A DNA stretch of 64,000 nt, from contig JAIXMR010000058.1 in the NCBI GenBank assembly GCA_025677835.1, forward strand, positions 62,001-126,000. Direction: 5' to 3'. The DNA is from Sporodiniella umbellata (taxonomy: Eukaryota; Mucoromycota; Mucoromycetes; Mucorales; Rhizopodaceae). Positions 38,019 to 51,579 of the stretch are shown here, one piece after another. Made by a program: the position numbers and the translations under genes. Positions within the stretch are counted from its first letter, which is position 1. Every line of letters starts with the position of its first letter. Under the pieces are notes generated by a model. It worked only from the letters and a program-made list of their open reading frames with translations. It had not been told where the DNA came from and did not search any database.

Positions 38019-40818
38019 TTCAAGTAGACAGAAAGAAAAGAGCTATTTAAAAAATGCGCTTCGGGGAAAATAAAGAGAAACTGCTCATTTAAAAACTCCG
38101 GATTGAAATGATTGCTGGTGATACCCAAGAACAAAGCAAGAAGGTGAATCTTGGCGCCTTGGCTTTTGATAGTAGAGCAACCAAAAAGACGCATTGATAT
38201 ACAAAAACACAAACAAGCTCAGATTATTTCAACAGAGCTTCAAAATAGTACTTGTTGTAATCGAATTGGCTTGGAATAAAACAATAGCATACACCAAGCT
38301 AATGTTTTCATTTTTTTTTTTTTTTTTTTGTAATAGCATAAAACTGAGTTTAGAAGAATGGTTGTGTTTATCTTTGTAGTACGAAGGGTACAGCCAAGTG
38401 ATCGCGCAGATGTCATCGTAATGACACTACACTCTTAGGTGCCATCAACAGTATTCCTACTTTTCTTTTTGGAAGGTTGTCCTCTGTTGTCTATTCTATT
38501 TGTTGCAAATCTTTTTGGCTACTTTGTTCTGGAACCTTTCTTGTTCAAAGCTCAAAAAAAAAAAAAAGGCACAACAATATGGCCATACATAAAGAGCATC
38601 TTGAGCTTCCCTCAGGTAGACTATAAAGATAGAGGGTGACCATTATAAAATAAGAGTAACACATATCTGTTAGGAGACAGCTGTTCGCACTATGATGTCA
38701 ATGTATTCTGGAAACCAAATACAGGATTCCAAAAGTAAACCCTTACCCTTTGCATGATATTTTTTGTGAAGTCTTTTCAAAACAACCCTTACACAATTTC
38801 TGACAAAAAAGTAACAAACAAATCTTATAAGTACCCACCTTCTGTCCTAAAAGAGGTGGCACAGGCTGATTGTGAGTTCTGTTTCTGAAATTTAGTAAAG
38901 TGAACAAATAAAGAGTAAGATGCACATAATTGCTTGTGTAAAGACGATCCAGTTTACGATCAGTTCCGAGCTGCTAGCATTGAGTAAGAACTGATCCAGA
39001 CGGATATGGGCATTTCTTTCGATAGGCTTCAAGTATCTCAAAGAACGATTCTGATTCATTGCGTTTATCAGATATATCCTCAACTAGCCATTGCAGACCA
39101 AAGCTTATTTCAACATAATGGCCATTGTTAACTATTTAGCCGTCTTTCTCAATAAACAGCTCTAACAGACAATTTTTATGTGCACTCTTCTTTTTTTGTC
39201 GAAAACAAAGTTGCTATTTTGGTTTATTATTTGATTGTATTTGGCATCCTGTCTTTTTAACTTAAATGTGGGTACATTCTCCCAGATCTTAACACCCAAT
39301 GTAGCCTTATTTGATGTAAATTAACTACAGTAACCCGTAAGGTTGTTGATCAAGATCGTCATTTATTTAAGCAATATCTGGCAATCCACGAAAAACTCAT
39401 AGCTACTGCTTGTATTAAAAAAAAAAGGAGTGTTGTATGGTGACTAGCCCATTCTAAATGGCAATAGAAAGAAACGATACACTGTTATACCCCTTTGGTA
39501 CAATTCAAAATGTGTTTTCTTTGTCTACATGTTTCGTATAAAACATACTGTACTTGGAGCCGTTTCTGGAAATATGAAAGGGCAGTGTAGAATAATTCGA
39601 ATCCCTTGTTCTCAGTCTAGCAGCTTTGGCTTTTTTTTTTTTTTTTTTTTTTTTGCATATGTTACAAAAGCGCTGATCTTTTTGTTGAAACCTTAAGATG
39701 TATCGTACGATTTTTCTTTTCTTTTCAGCCGAAACCCAGCTTCCCTACGCAAATACTATAGTCCGGTATATGGTAGCTAGCAATTTGTAGGGCCTCCATG
39801 TTTACTTTCTATTCAACAAAATAGATTAAAAGACATGTTTTTTTCTTGGAGGAAAAAAGAAATGCCTGGCTTGACTAGTATAGAACGTTGAAGTTGATTG
39901 ACAAGGCTTGGTAAAGTAGAATAGGGAACAAGGCACATACTTTACCCATTAGCTTTGTTTAGGCACTTGAGGAATTTGCATATTGCAGCGTTTATCCTAC
40001 ATCTTACAATCGTAATAGAACTATAATTTTGCTGTATAGCCTACCTTTAAGCCGGTTATTTTTGACTCTATGATTTAATCATAGTAGTGTAAAGCATAAC
40101 CCAAATGATGTTTGTCTGCTACTCAAAGACCGAGCTGCCCTTTTTTTTTTTTTTTTTTTGTTATCATATCCGTTTGGCGTTGCGACAGAGTAGGGCTCTT
40201 CTCCTGCCCCCTAAAAAGGCCAATTTGATTCGTTTTTTTAATCTACAGTAATATACAAGCTTATTGAACGTCAAATCAATATTTCAAAGTCTAGCTAATC
40301 TATTTTTGTTTGTTAGTTCCTTTATTCCTAGCCTTCTACTTTTTGGAATTTAAAGTTATAAGCGCTTCCTAAATTAGCTCATTTACAATGTTGACGTTAT
40401 GAAAGACTGTTTCTCGGACAAAAGCGCCACTCAATAGCCTTTTCTTTTTTTTTTAAAAGAGATTTACAACTCAATGAAATAAAAACCAAAAATGAGAAGC
40501 GTTGGCTAAATGAGCAATACAAAGTTGATCGTAGCAGCCTAGAGTCATTGCTCAACAGAACGAGTACACCCCAACCTTTCTTTAGAAAAACAAAAACCAG
40601 TAGTATGTTATACAGATTTAGTATGGACCGCATTCAAGTTTCAAACAAAACATGTTTGGAAGCTTGTGCGAATCTTCTCCTTTTTTTTTTTTTAGAAACA
40701 CTGTTTATATCGAGACTTCTCCTCGATGCCCAAACAGGAAATACTGTAACAACCAAAAAGAAACTAAAAAAAAAGGAGAAAAGGAGATGTTGGCCTCTTC
40801 TCTCTTCTTTTACATTCA
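38019..40818. other. 2.8-kb gene-poor intergenic region
   Basis: Between the peptidase (leftward) and the repeat-protein gene (rightward), holding both promoters. T tracts lie at about 38311-38329, 39631-39654 and 40140-40159. Short frames on both strands show no recognisable domain. No RNA gene or mobile element is identifiable. Confidence 0.5.
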
Positions 40819-42085
40819 ATGACTACTCTGTTAAAAACAACTACAACTTTTGTAAGGTTTTTTCCCTTTTTTTTTTTCTGGAAAAAGGCGGATCCAAAAC
40901 TAACTAATGTCAGTCTCAAGATGGCGATACCACGAGTCATTCTATTAAAAACAGTACTCTTTCAGCTGAAATGATTCACCTACTTCAGGCTGCTAAGCAT
41001 ATGTCTTTGAACGTCTTGAGTTTGATGTTAAAGGACATGGTTGAAAAAGCAGACATAGCACAAAGCCAGTCTTTAGATTTAATGGACTCGATCACTCAAA
41101 ATACAAGTCTGCTTTTGAATTCCAGCAGTATAGAAAACTGTGATGTCCCGACTGATATCAAGGGCGTACATACGATGTTGGAGTCCCATGTCAGTTCGGA
41201 CAAGACTTACACTTTGTGTTGTGCTCTCGCCGCTCTTTTAAACAACATTTACCAGTTGCTTGAGAGTAACGAAAGAGACGAAGGCGTTTTTGAGAGTAAG
41301 GAGAATAGTGTGTTACAACTTCAAGAACAGTTGTATTTGATCCAAGAATTGAAATCCAGCACAAGCTACACAACTAACGTACTTATTTGGGAAGACGTGG
41401 ATCGGCTCATTGAACTTATTTGCCAACTGATTCAAGAAGAAGCTCCAACAGACTTTGATGAGTCTGTTTACAGCGATATGCATGCCTCCAGCTTGATCAA
41501 TTCCAACAGAAATGAAGTGGATTGTCTTATCATGACCATCCAGCAACTTGTTACAGTTATGCCACCATTGAACAATCAGCGAGCTAACATGCCTTCCTTA
41601 AAATCAAACCATGAAAAATTGTTAGACACGGTGGAGAGATTGCAGTCTAGAAGAATGGACAATCAACGTGTCCACATAAAGCAAGGCAAGGATATGTTAC
41701 AATACTTGATACAACAAATCCAAACATTGGCCTCGAGAAGCTTTGACAATCAGAGAGTCCTTATGAAACCAATGCAAAACGATATACAATACATCGTTGA
41801 GCGTATGCAAAGGCGTAGATATAGCGATCAGGTAAGAGGCCGTGTGGCGTAATTTGTCTGACTTTATTTTAGGATGCTACATCTTACGAAGAGAGACTGA
41901 TACAAGATCTTACTCATACCACCGACTTGCTGGTCAAGTCACTCCACCGCCCCGAGTATAACCGTCAAAGATCTGAGCTAAAAGAGTCTCAAATTCCTAT
42001 TGATCAAGACCTAGAGCAACTTTTTTTATTCATTCACAAATCTAAAAAACAGCTAAACAACCAAAGGGCAAGCTTTATTTTGTAA
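40819..42085 (+). CDS. uncharacterised helical protein with tandem DNQR-type repeats
   Basis: Exons 40819-40851, 40914-41831 and 41873-42085 give 387 aa. The first intron has an ideal branch/acceptor (CTAACTAATGTCAG), and exon 1 encodes only MTTLLKTTTTF. The protein is strongly helical and Leu/Gln-rich with no TM segment. In the C-terminal half a unit of about 27-28 residues recurs, each beginning with a (N/D)NQR motif: NNQRANM, MDNQRVHIKQ and FDNQRVLMKP. Each is followed by a helix ending in Arg (LDTVERLQSRR; LQYLIQQIQTLASRS; IQYIVERMQRRR). Two more degenerate units (YNRQRSELKES; LNNQRASFIL) close the protein. I know no family with this unit. Possible roles are scaffold or coiled-coil assembly; nothing else can be claimed. 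Confidence 0.75.
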
Positions 42086-42238
42086 AGAATTACCGCGCCA
42101 TCTTTTTTGCGTGCAAAAGGAGAGGGCAATAAAAAAGTCGTTTTTTTTTTTTGAAAAAAAAAAAAAAAAAAAATGCTGCGCAAGTAACAAAGAAAGGGGG
42201 GGGATTAAGGAGAAGAGGGTAGGACCCATACAGTAATT

Positions 42239-44758
<2,520 letters not shown>

Positions 44759-45505
44759 GGTATAGTAAACTAAGATTATTCAAAAGAAAAAAAAGAAAAG
44801 AAAAAAAAGTATAGATATATAAAGAAAAGAGATCCCCCTTTTTTTTCGTTAGAACTTGCTTGTCTGTATGTTTTAAACTTTGATTGCGTGTAGGAGTGTA
44901 TGCCCTCTTATGAATTAGTATCTATTTCTGGGTATATCTATGGACAAAGCAAAGGAATGTTTCGGGAAGTAAAATATGTGCTTGTGTGTAGGTATTAGCT
45001 GAGGATAATTCAGTAAATAGATTGAACGCCATGGTCTTGGACTAACAATTACTATACTTATGAAAAATTGGCAGCTCAAATGTTATTAAAATAGGCTGTA
45101 TAGCAAAGCAGCAACTCCTATTTTGGTTGTCTTTATACTTATTTAAGAAGCTTTTAAATTATAAATGGCTGTTTCAGACCGTTTTTCTAAAATATTTTAT
45201 ATACCCTATTTTGGTGTTGTTTTTATTGTTTGTTGTTCCGTTGCATTTAAAGTTTATAAAACATCTACTGGGAGGTAAGTTAGTGAAATAGGCCTTAGCC
45301 AACGGCTAGCTCATTATACATGGTCAGTTAGAATATTGCATAACGAGCCAATACTTTTTCTTTTATTTGGTCAAAACATTGTGAGCTTTACGACATCGCT
45401 TTTAAAAAGTGTAATGACTCGGTTTTTTTTTACGACATTATTTTAATAAAAAGCGTATATTTACACATTCCTGTACACCTGTTCGCGCACACCTTTCTAA
45501 CTCAA
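44759..45505. other. divergent intergenic region
   Basis: Between the kinase start (leftward) and the TLDc gene (rightward). It holds a purine-rich run near 44784-44807 and one possible small exon (listed separately). Otherwise AT-rich. Confidence 0.4.
45165..45274 (+). other. possible first exon of a small membrane protein
   Basis: ATG at 45165 opens 36 codons with a hydrophobic core (FYIPYFGVVFIVCCSVAFKV) ending exactly at a consensus donor, AG|GTAAGT. One downstream frame, open from AGCCAACGGC to TAA near 45449, is again hydrophobic. The only acceptor that joins them gives a 24-nt intron, too short to be credible; the alternative gives a protein of about 45 aa. No homologue is known to me. 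Confidence 0.25.
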
Positions 45506-47041
45506 ATGGGTCAAACGCAAGCTAAACCTCACACGGAAAAATTCAATCCTAAGAAGCACTTGACAAAAGTCGAACTTGTTTCAATAAAAACGGTTTTTAG
45601 GCAGTTAAAAACCGACTTTCCTGACAGCTTTCAATGCATTCAGCAAAAGCAATTTCTGGTATATATACACAATTCATTACTTGCATAAACTAAGTCTCTA
45701 AAAAAAAAGAGTCGGCTAGGATTGCCAAAAAGCATGGAGGAAAGTGGCAATTTACTGTTCAAATCCTTTTCTTATTTAGGCTCCTATCCTTCTTGTCGTT
45801 CAGAAGGGCCAGTCCCTCTCTCATTTGAAGCTTTTTTGACAGCTTTTGTTGTTCTCACCGGACGTTTAGATCGACCGAATGACCTACTGTCGGAATCACT
45901 TTTTCTTAAATCTCTTTCTATATTACCAGAGCCTAAAAAAGAAGAACCTACTGTGGTTGAAGAGGAAGAGGAACGCTATCAACAAGGAACTGTTCTTTCG
46001 CTAGAGTCACTTGGAATTGATTTCAATGATCTTGACAGCAATCCTCCAACGGTTGTAGATGATGGGCCTGAAATTTTAGCCAAAGACCTAATTCAATTGA
46101 TTGTTCTCAACCTGTGGTTGTGCGGAAATGAAGACTTGTCACAAAACCTAATGATAGCGGAAAGTTTAACGGATGATTTAGAAAAAAGCAAGGATGGAAC
46201 TTGTATTCCATATCATGTATTTTCAGAATGGAGAACAAGCTTCTGTCCCCAGTTTGTCAAGCCGATACAGAAGTTTTTGGTACATACCTTGTCTTATGTG
46301 CAGGCGCAGGAAAACTCTCTGCTGATTGATATGCCGCCTGTATATGATCAATCGAATCTTTTGTCTTTGAAGAATCGTATTTTGCTTTGTTGGGCTCTGC
46401 CACAATTGAAGGGCAATGCCTGGGAAAGACTTTACTCGGCCGAACAAGACGGTTTTTCGATGAACAGATTTGAAAGTCATGTGTTTAAATATCCTGGTCC
46501 AACACTGATGCTTATCAGCGTGGACGCCTCTCTACCCAACAAAGAAACACGACCGATGTTAATTGGCGCATATGTACCACAGACATGGAAAAACTCAACT
46601 CAGTTTTGGGGCACACAGGACTGCGTGCTATTCGAACTTGAGCCAAGCTTCAATGTTTATCGGGCCACAGGCCGAAATAATCGTTACATTCACTATCATC
46701 ATGATACAGGCATCGGTTTTGGGGCAAGAGAGGAACAAAAATCTGGCTTTATTATATCACTAGCAAATACATTACAAGAAGGAGTATATGAAAATGAAAC
46801 TTATCCAAGGTGTCCCACATTTAAAAGCAACCGGAATAGAGACTTCAAATATGCATTTGAAACAGTTCACATCGAAGTTTTTGCACTGGGTACTGAAAAA
46901 GATAGAAGAAAACAAGAAAAAGAATGGATGTTTGAAAGAAATGAGGCAGAGAAGAGATCGGGTTTGAGAATTGGAAATTCAGAAGTAGACAAAGAGGTTC
47001 TGAAGATGGCAGGTATCATTGAAGAAAGACAGGAGAGGTGA
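45506..47041 (+). CDS. TLDc-domain protein, Rtc5/MEAK7-like
   Basis: Exons 45506-45658 and 45710-47041 (intron ends at AAAAAAAAG, giving QFLSRLGLPKSMEE) code for 494 aa. The start MGQTQAKP has Gly2 suited to N-myristoylation, as in Rtc5 and mammalian MEAK7. An EF-hand-like helical N-terminal part is followed by the TLDc domain (about residues 270-460): WERLYSAEQDGFSMNRFE, GPTLMLISVD, FWGTQDCVLFELEP, NRYIHYHH and GIGFGAREEQKSGF. A charged coiled tail closes it. Rtc5 and Oxr1, the yeast TLDc proteins, bind the vacuolar V-ATPase and promote its disassembly; MEAK7 acts at lysosomes. A vacuole-membrane role is inferred. The stop lies 3 bp from the stop of the next gene on the other strand. Confidence 0.85.
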
Positions 47042-47044
47042 TTG

Positions 47045-48892
47045 TTATTGGTCGGTTTCTATCTGCAATTGCTGTAGTTGTTCTTGTAATAAAGTGTTTT
47101 GCGATGGTGCTTGCTGAGATGACAGCAGCGGTCCAAGATTCCACTCTTTGTCACAAGACAAGGGAGAATTTAGGCAGATGGGCGTAGATAGAGAGGGAGT
47201 TGAGCTCGCAGATGGAGCTAGTGTAGTTCTAGGCCTTAAGCTAAAGTAGTCCTGTTGAGGTTGCTCATAGGGTGAGCAAGGTGTCATACCAAAAGTCAAG
47301 TGCTTTTGGAGCTCGTTCAACTGATGCTCGATCCTTGCATCTGCAGGTTGGATAGAGCTGATCATTAATCGGATATTTTCCACGCAATCATAGGTGTTCG
47401 CGAGCATATGAACCTGTAGACAAAGCAGAAGTGCAAAAACAGCCATGCGCCTACTTTGTATGGCACTCGTAAATAAAGGATGGACTATCCATTTTTGAAC
47501 CATTCGTTGCAAGTGATATGATATTTCTACTGCATCTTGGTGGTGGTGCCATTTCTTGTCGTAGTTGTGCAGTAGTAGCAAAAGATAGAGAATGTCATAA
47601 AGAACAGCATTATATAGAATGAGAACATCCGTTGTTTCTTGTTGTGATACTAAACTACGTTGTGTCACTGCGTTTAATGTATCGTACCAGTGTTGTCGGA
47701 TACTTTTGAATTGGTTGATACAAATCAAGTTGGAATATGATTCTGTAGACAGACTTTGGGTTGTATGATAGTGAAGAACCGAAAGGTTAACAACTTGCGA
47801 GAAACGGTTCATATAACCAAGCCCGTCTTGTTCCTGTAGCTCTTCGTTTAAAGGCTGTGGTAGATCTACAGGAATATTAATTTCTGCACAAAGACTGTTG
47901 CACGCTTGTTCACTAAGGTTGGATAGAGCTACAGAAGTAAAAAGTATCCAGTGGGCCCGGCGTATCATTTCTTGATGTTGTTGAGGTATTGATGTGTGGT
48001 TGGGTATCTGATTTAGTAAATTATGTGCTATCTCTAAAAAGTAAGGGGATATGCTGTCATATTTATATAATAGCAGCAATGTTTGGACCGTATCTAACCG
48101 AATAGGCAACATGGATATATCGAACGTAGGCAGTTCAATTCCCAGCTCTTTTTTCGCTAACTGATATAGTGTGCTGGATATATTTTTGTGGTGAAACACA
48201 GAGGCTAAGGTCATAATAGCATATCGTAGTGGTTTATACAGCAAGTTTCTATTCCTAGAATGCACATTGATAATAGATTGCTTATACAGTAGTGGATATA
48301 CTGGGTGGATTGATTCAAAGTAGATAGCAAACAGCTCTATTTCTAAATTGATAGATGGCTCTGCGAAAAGTAAAGGAGAACAATGCGCTACGCGGTGAGT
48401 GACTGGCTCTGTTACTTCATATCCTGCTTGTCCATTTTTAATTGTCAAGAGCGAATATTTTAGTTGAAACTCTTTGTAATTCATGGGCACGCATATTGTG
48501 GGAGTCAATAAAACCGCTTCCTCGGTTTGAGGAGTGCCTTTCACTGTAGTGACAGGAGAAAATATGCAAATCATCTGATGTTTTTTACAGTTTGAACAAG
48601 TGCCTGAGCCTGGTATCCCAATATCGCATCTAGCAGAGAAAAAAAAAAAAGGGAAGAAAAAAAAAGAGAAAAGAAAGCAAAAATAAAAAGGGTAAATAGA
48701 AGAAACTTTAGTTTTCTTTCCTTTTTCTTTTTTTTTCTTTTTTCTTTTTGCTTAAAAGTGTATATTTTACTTTGATTTACGTCGTCTACAAAAATCGCAA
48801 GCACGGGACACTTTAAGTTTTTTATATCGACTTGGATCATTCATATCAACAAAATGGAACTGTACTGCTTTCTTTTTTGATGGTAGACTCAT
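47045..48892 (-). CDS. Zn2Cys6 fungal transcription factor
   Basis: Exon 1 (MSLPSKKKAVQFHFVDMN) ends in SRACDFCRRRKSK; a GTAAAATA intron rich in purine runs is removed; exon 2 starts KCDIGIPGSGTCSNC and continues KKHQMICIF. Together they give the binuclear cluster C-x2-C-x6-C-x9-C-x2-C-x6-C. The rest, to about 570 aa, is the Fungal_trans middle homology region (LFAIYFESIHPVYPLL, LRYAIMTLASVF, EMIRRAHWILFTSVALSNL). A Gln/Pro/Ser-rich C-terminus may activate. The typical CP(I)NR-like loop is replaced by GIPGSG. It is divergent from the chitinase, whose start is 257 bp from its own, so it could control that gene, but this is only position. Target DNA is not predictable. Confidence 0.9.
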
Positions 48893-49149
48893 TGAAACAA
48901 AATTTTAAAATTAAAAAGAAAAAGTAACAGAATAGGATAAAGTCGAGATCTTTTTTTTTTTTTTTTTTTTTTTTTAAATGGCCGCTGAAATAAAATTTTG
49001 GGATTTTTTTCTTTCTGAGAGAATGCAGGGCTATGACAAGTGAAGTATTTAAAATTTTACCAAGTAAAACATTTTAAATGCTTAAATAAAAAGAAACTTC
49101 GTACTTGATTGTTGTATATACACGCTCTTTGCTTTGACATATTTTCTGT
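48893..49149. promoter_or_regulatory. divergent promoter, Zn2Cys6 factor / chitinase
   Basis: 257 bp between two start codons on opposite strands, with a T23 tract (about 48953-48975). No CGG..CCG palindrome typical of Zn2Cys6 sites is evident. Confidence 0.5.
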
Positions 49150-51515
49150 ATGCGATTATCGTTCATAGCCGCGGTTTTTGCTTCTGCTGTTGCCTTGTGT
49201 GAAGGTTCCACCAAGATGGTGATTGGGTAACACCCTTTACACCCTCTCTTCCATTGTTCCTGACGTTTTCTAGATATTTTCCAAACTGGCTATATGCCAA
49301 TTACCCTGTTGAGAACATCCCCTACACGAAATATACGCATATCAACTATGGTAAAAGACGAGCCATTTTCAGAGCGTATTCTTATCTTCATTGTCATTGT
49401 ATATAGCTTTTGCCATCCTTAATAACCCCGACCACCTTCCATCCTTTACCGACGACTGGGCGGTTGAAAGCTCCCTACCAAAATTAGTCCAGATGGCTCA
49501 TGCTAGTCAAACCAAAGTGCTTTTGTCTGTGGGTGGATGGACAGGCTCCCAAAGATTTAGCCCCATGGTAGCTGACCCAACTTCTCGTGCCAAATTTATT
49601 CAGTGGAATATCAACTTTATTGAACAGTACAACACAGATGGTGTAGACATTGATTGGGAATATCCTGGAAAAGAGGCTGCTGGCTGTAATCAAGTTTCAC
49701 CAGACGATTCTGAAAATTTTTTGCTGTTGTTGAAAGAGCTGAGAACTGCTTTAGACGCACGATTCCCTCAGTCGCGTAAAGAAATATCAATGGCAGTTCA
49801 TGTCCAGCCGTTTGTAAAAGCAGGTACCCCCATGACTGATGTCTCTCGATTTGTACCTTACTTTGATCGTGTCAACATCATGACATACGGTAAATCTATT
49901 TCTTTTGTTTTGTTTTCACAAAAGCTAAATACTTTAAATATATACATTCAAAGATATGAATGGAGCTTGGTCTTCCACAACAGGTCCAAACGCCCCTTTC
50001 AAGTACGAGGAAGGTAAAGGATCGCCATTTTCATACGCCGAAAGCATTCAACAATGGAAAAAGGCGGGTGTTCCTGCAGAGAAGATTACAGCTGGTTTAG
50101 CATTTTATGGTCGCTCAATGAAGACAAACGTTAATATGATTTCCGACCCCACAAACCAGTACCAATCATCTCAAGTAGGCGCGCCTCAAGGAGATTCTGA
50201 TGACGCTTATTGGAATGATGCTTCTTGTAATTCTGAAGCTGGAGGACTATCTGGTACTGAAAAAAAAAAAAAATAGCCAAAAATGGATACTTACCTCTAA
50301 TAGGTGTTTGGAAATGGACAAATCTTCGCAAGGAAGGTCTTTTGATGGACGATTTTGTCACACCTGGGAAAGGATGGATTCGTAATTGGGATGATGTATC
50401 CAAGACGCCTTGGCTATTCAACCCTTCTACCCAGAACTATATTACTTACGACGATCCTCAGTCACTGGATATAAAAGTAAAACATGCTTTGTGCGAAGAC
50501 TTGGGTGGTGTTATGGTGTGGTAAATCTTGTCTTTTCTCTTTGTATAACAAAAGAGTCTAACATAAACTATTTAAAGGGATATTCATCAAGACAACGGTG
50601 AGCTCTTAGATGTAGTCAATAGAATCCATGACACTACACATTCTTGTGAAACGAACAGCGCCGATCTCAACGGTAAACCAGTTACAGGTGGCTTGAAACC
50701 ATCAATCGCAGGCTCCGGTCAAACACTCCCCAGTGTAGCTGTAGACGCCTCGAAGCTATTACCAAAGCCTTCTATTGCAGTCGTAAGTGCATCTAGCCAA
50801 GCGTCTATGGCTCCCTATTCCGTAATTCCAATTGTTTCTGGCCAAGCATCGGTAGCTTCTTCTGCTGCTGGATATAAACCTTCTTTATCTATACGACCTT
50901 CTGCTAGCAGCAATTTTGTGTCTGATGCTCCATTGCCTACAAACCAAGCGGTTTCTACTGCTGCAGGATTCACTCCTCAAGTCACAGCTAAAGCCGAACA
51001 GCAGCTTGCCATGGGAAAAAGCTGCTCTATTCCTGGAGAGCAAAAATGTGTTAAAAACGGTCTATCAAGTCAATGGGTGACCTGTAACTTCAACCAGTGG
51101 GTTGTACGTGAGTGTGCGACAGGTCTTGTTTGTTATGATTTAGGTAAAAACATTATGTCTAAAGATGATTATCTCACATAACTGAATAGCTGGTGGAAAT
51201 CTTTACTGTGATGCTCCCTCTCATAAACTTCTTAAACGTAGTGTTCATGTACAAGACACAAGAGTGTCAGTATCATCCTATGCATCGCAGTCATCTGCCT
51301 CTTACATGTCACAAAAACCTATGATGAGTCAGCTACCGTTCATTGAAAGACCAAAAAAAAAGGCCTCGGTAAAGTTCAACAAAGATAAATCCTTCAAAGG
51401 ACACAGGAACAATGCATCAATGATTAGAAATCCTAGGAAGAAACCTTTGATGAAAGACAACCATAAATTTGCATTAGCAGTAGAAAAGCCAAATGAACAT
51501 GCAGTTCATATTTAA
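49150..51515 (+). CDS. secreted GH18 chitinase with CBM19-like domain and basic tail
   Basis: Signal peptide MRLSFIAAVFASAVALCEG, then seven exons. GH18 landmarks: VIGYFPNWLYANYPVENIP, LLSVGGWTGSQRFSP, the catalytic DGVDIDWEYP (Glu acid at the end of DxxDxDxE), RVNIMTYDMNGAWSSTTGPN, GLAFYGRSM and GGVMVWDIHQDNGE. A Ser/Ala/Pro-rich linker follows (about residues 390-520, likely O-glycosylated), then a Cys-rich block like CBM19: GKSCSIPGEQKCVKNG, WVTCNFNQWVVRECATG and NLYCDAP. The last about 70 residues are unusual: Lys/Arg-rich (RPKKKASVKFNKDK, RNPRKKPLMKDNHK). The protein is about 680 aa. It probably hydrolyses wall chitin in growth or separation; the basic tail may bind chitosan or polyphosphate. 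All introns are short; one contains A13 just after the donor. Confidence 0.92.
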
Positions 51516-51579
51516 TTATCTATTTTATTTATAGTTTACAAAAAAAAAAAAAAAAATACGTTACAATAAACAGGTACTA

